Made by a program: the position numbers and the translations under genes. 24,211 nucleotides of DNA from contig NZ_QUET01000039.1 of NCBI RefSeq assembly GCF_003478445.1, positions 1 to 24,211 of the forward strand, in the 5' to 3' direction. Positions 24,103 to 24,211 of the stretch are shown one piece after another. A model generated the notes under the pieces. That model searched no databases and was not told the DNA's origin. It worked only from the letters and a program-made list of their open reading frames with translations. Position 1 is the stretch's first letter; each line of letters begins with the position of its first letter. The DNA comes from Roseburia sp. AM59-24XD (GTDB taxonomy: Bacteria > Bacillota > Clostridia > Lachnospirales > Lachnospiraceae).

Positions 24103-24211
24103 GTGCGCCTAGCGGCGCACGTTTCTAACGGGTTAAAGTCCCGAATCCGCCCGGTAGTGGGAAGGATATAGCCGAAGGCAAGGGTGTCCATCGTGAGATG
24201 GAATCTGAAGG
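24103..24211 (+). mobile_element. Group IIC intron, 5' end (runs off window)
   Basis: The intron starts GTGCG at 24103 with a 5' hairpin GTGCGCC-TAGC-GGCGCAC (24103-24120). It continues with segments shared with the Oceanobacillus O.i.I1 group IIC ribozyme: AGTCCCGAA (24137-24145), TAGCCGAAGGCAAGGGTGTCC (in part, 24178-24189) and ATGGAATCTGAAGG (24198-24211), all in domain I. Group IIC introns insert just behind terminator hairpins, and this one lies 12 bases after such a stem. The reverse transcriptase and the catalytic domain V are beyond the window. Confidence 0.85.

Overview
The window reads as chromosomal DNA of a gut-type Firmicute, most likely Lachnospiraceae. The basis is moderate GC, strong AGGAGG ribosome sites, sigma-A promoters, and families common there: a birA/coaX/dusB cluster with a small acidic lineage protein, a CspA-like S8 protease, a FeoB-associated Cys-rich peptide and an O.i.I1-like group IIC intron. 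The assignment is by pattern only.

Layout. 1-534: the first 20 codons of an IS110-family transposase (minus strand) and its non-coding end, then a long non-coding stretch. 535-3428: an accessory pair of divergent genes, a DUF4143 AAA ATPase (minus) and a SEFIR-domain protein (plus) resembling single-gene anti-phage proteins. 3610-7348: glmS and a subtilisin-like protease. 7367-9532: hemB and a DtxR/IdeR-type regulator on the minus strand, divergent from an unusual Cys-rich Fur-family regulator. 9753-12148: an rRNA methyltransferase-type gene, then an nfeD/SPFH membrane pair. 12261-16584: argF, birA, a small acidic protein, coaX and dusB. 16731-18038: O-acetylhomoserine sulfhydrylase behind an operator-like promoter. 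18108-20171: an XRE regulator divergent from a MATE efflux pump with a structured leader. 20241-20669: an SseB-like protein. 20669-20975: a composite repeat. 21145-24023: the iron-uptake operon feoA-feoB-Cys-rich peptide-HMA protein. From 24103: the 5' end of a group IIC intron just behind the operon terminator.

Two themes stand out. The first is iron: the DtxR-like and Fur-like genes and feoAB lie in one window, and the fur and feoA promoters share the same GTTAG-N6-CTAAC palindrome. The second is leader-RNA control: the IS110 transposase ribosome site can be masked by an upstream 8-mer, the SEFIR gene has an intrinsic terminator inside its leader, and the MATE gene has a 16-bp stem followed by a terminator.

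Caution: five genes (SEFIR, glmS, S8 protease, coaX, MATE) each carry a single-base loss that breaks the frame. glmS and coaX are normally important genes, and every loss fits a doublet read as one base, so consensus error is more likely than five real mutations. I describe these genes as their full-length products.
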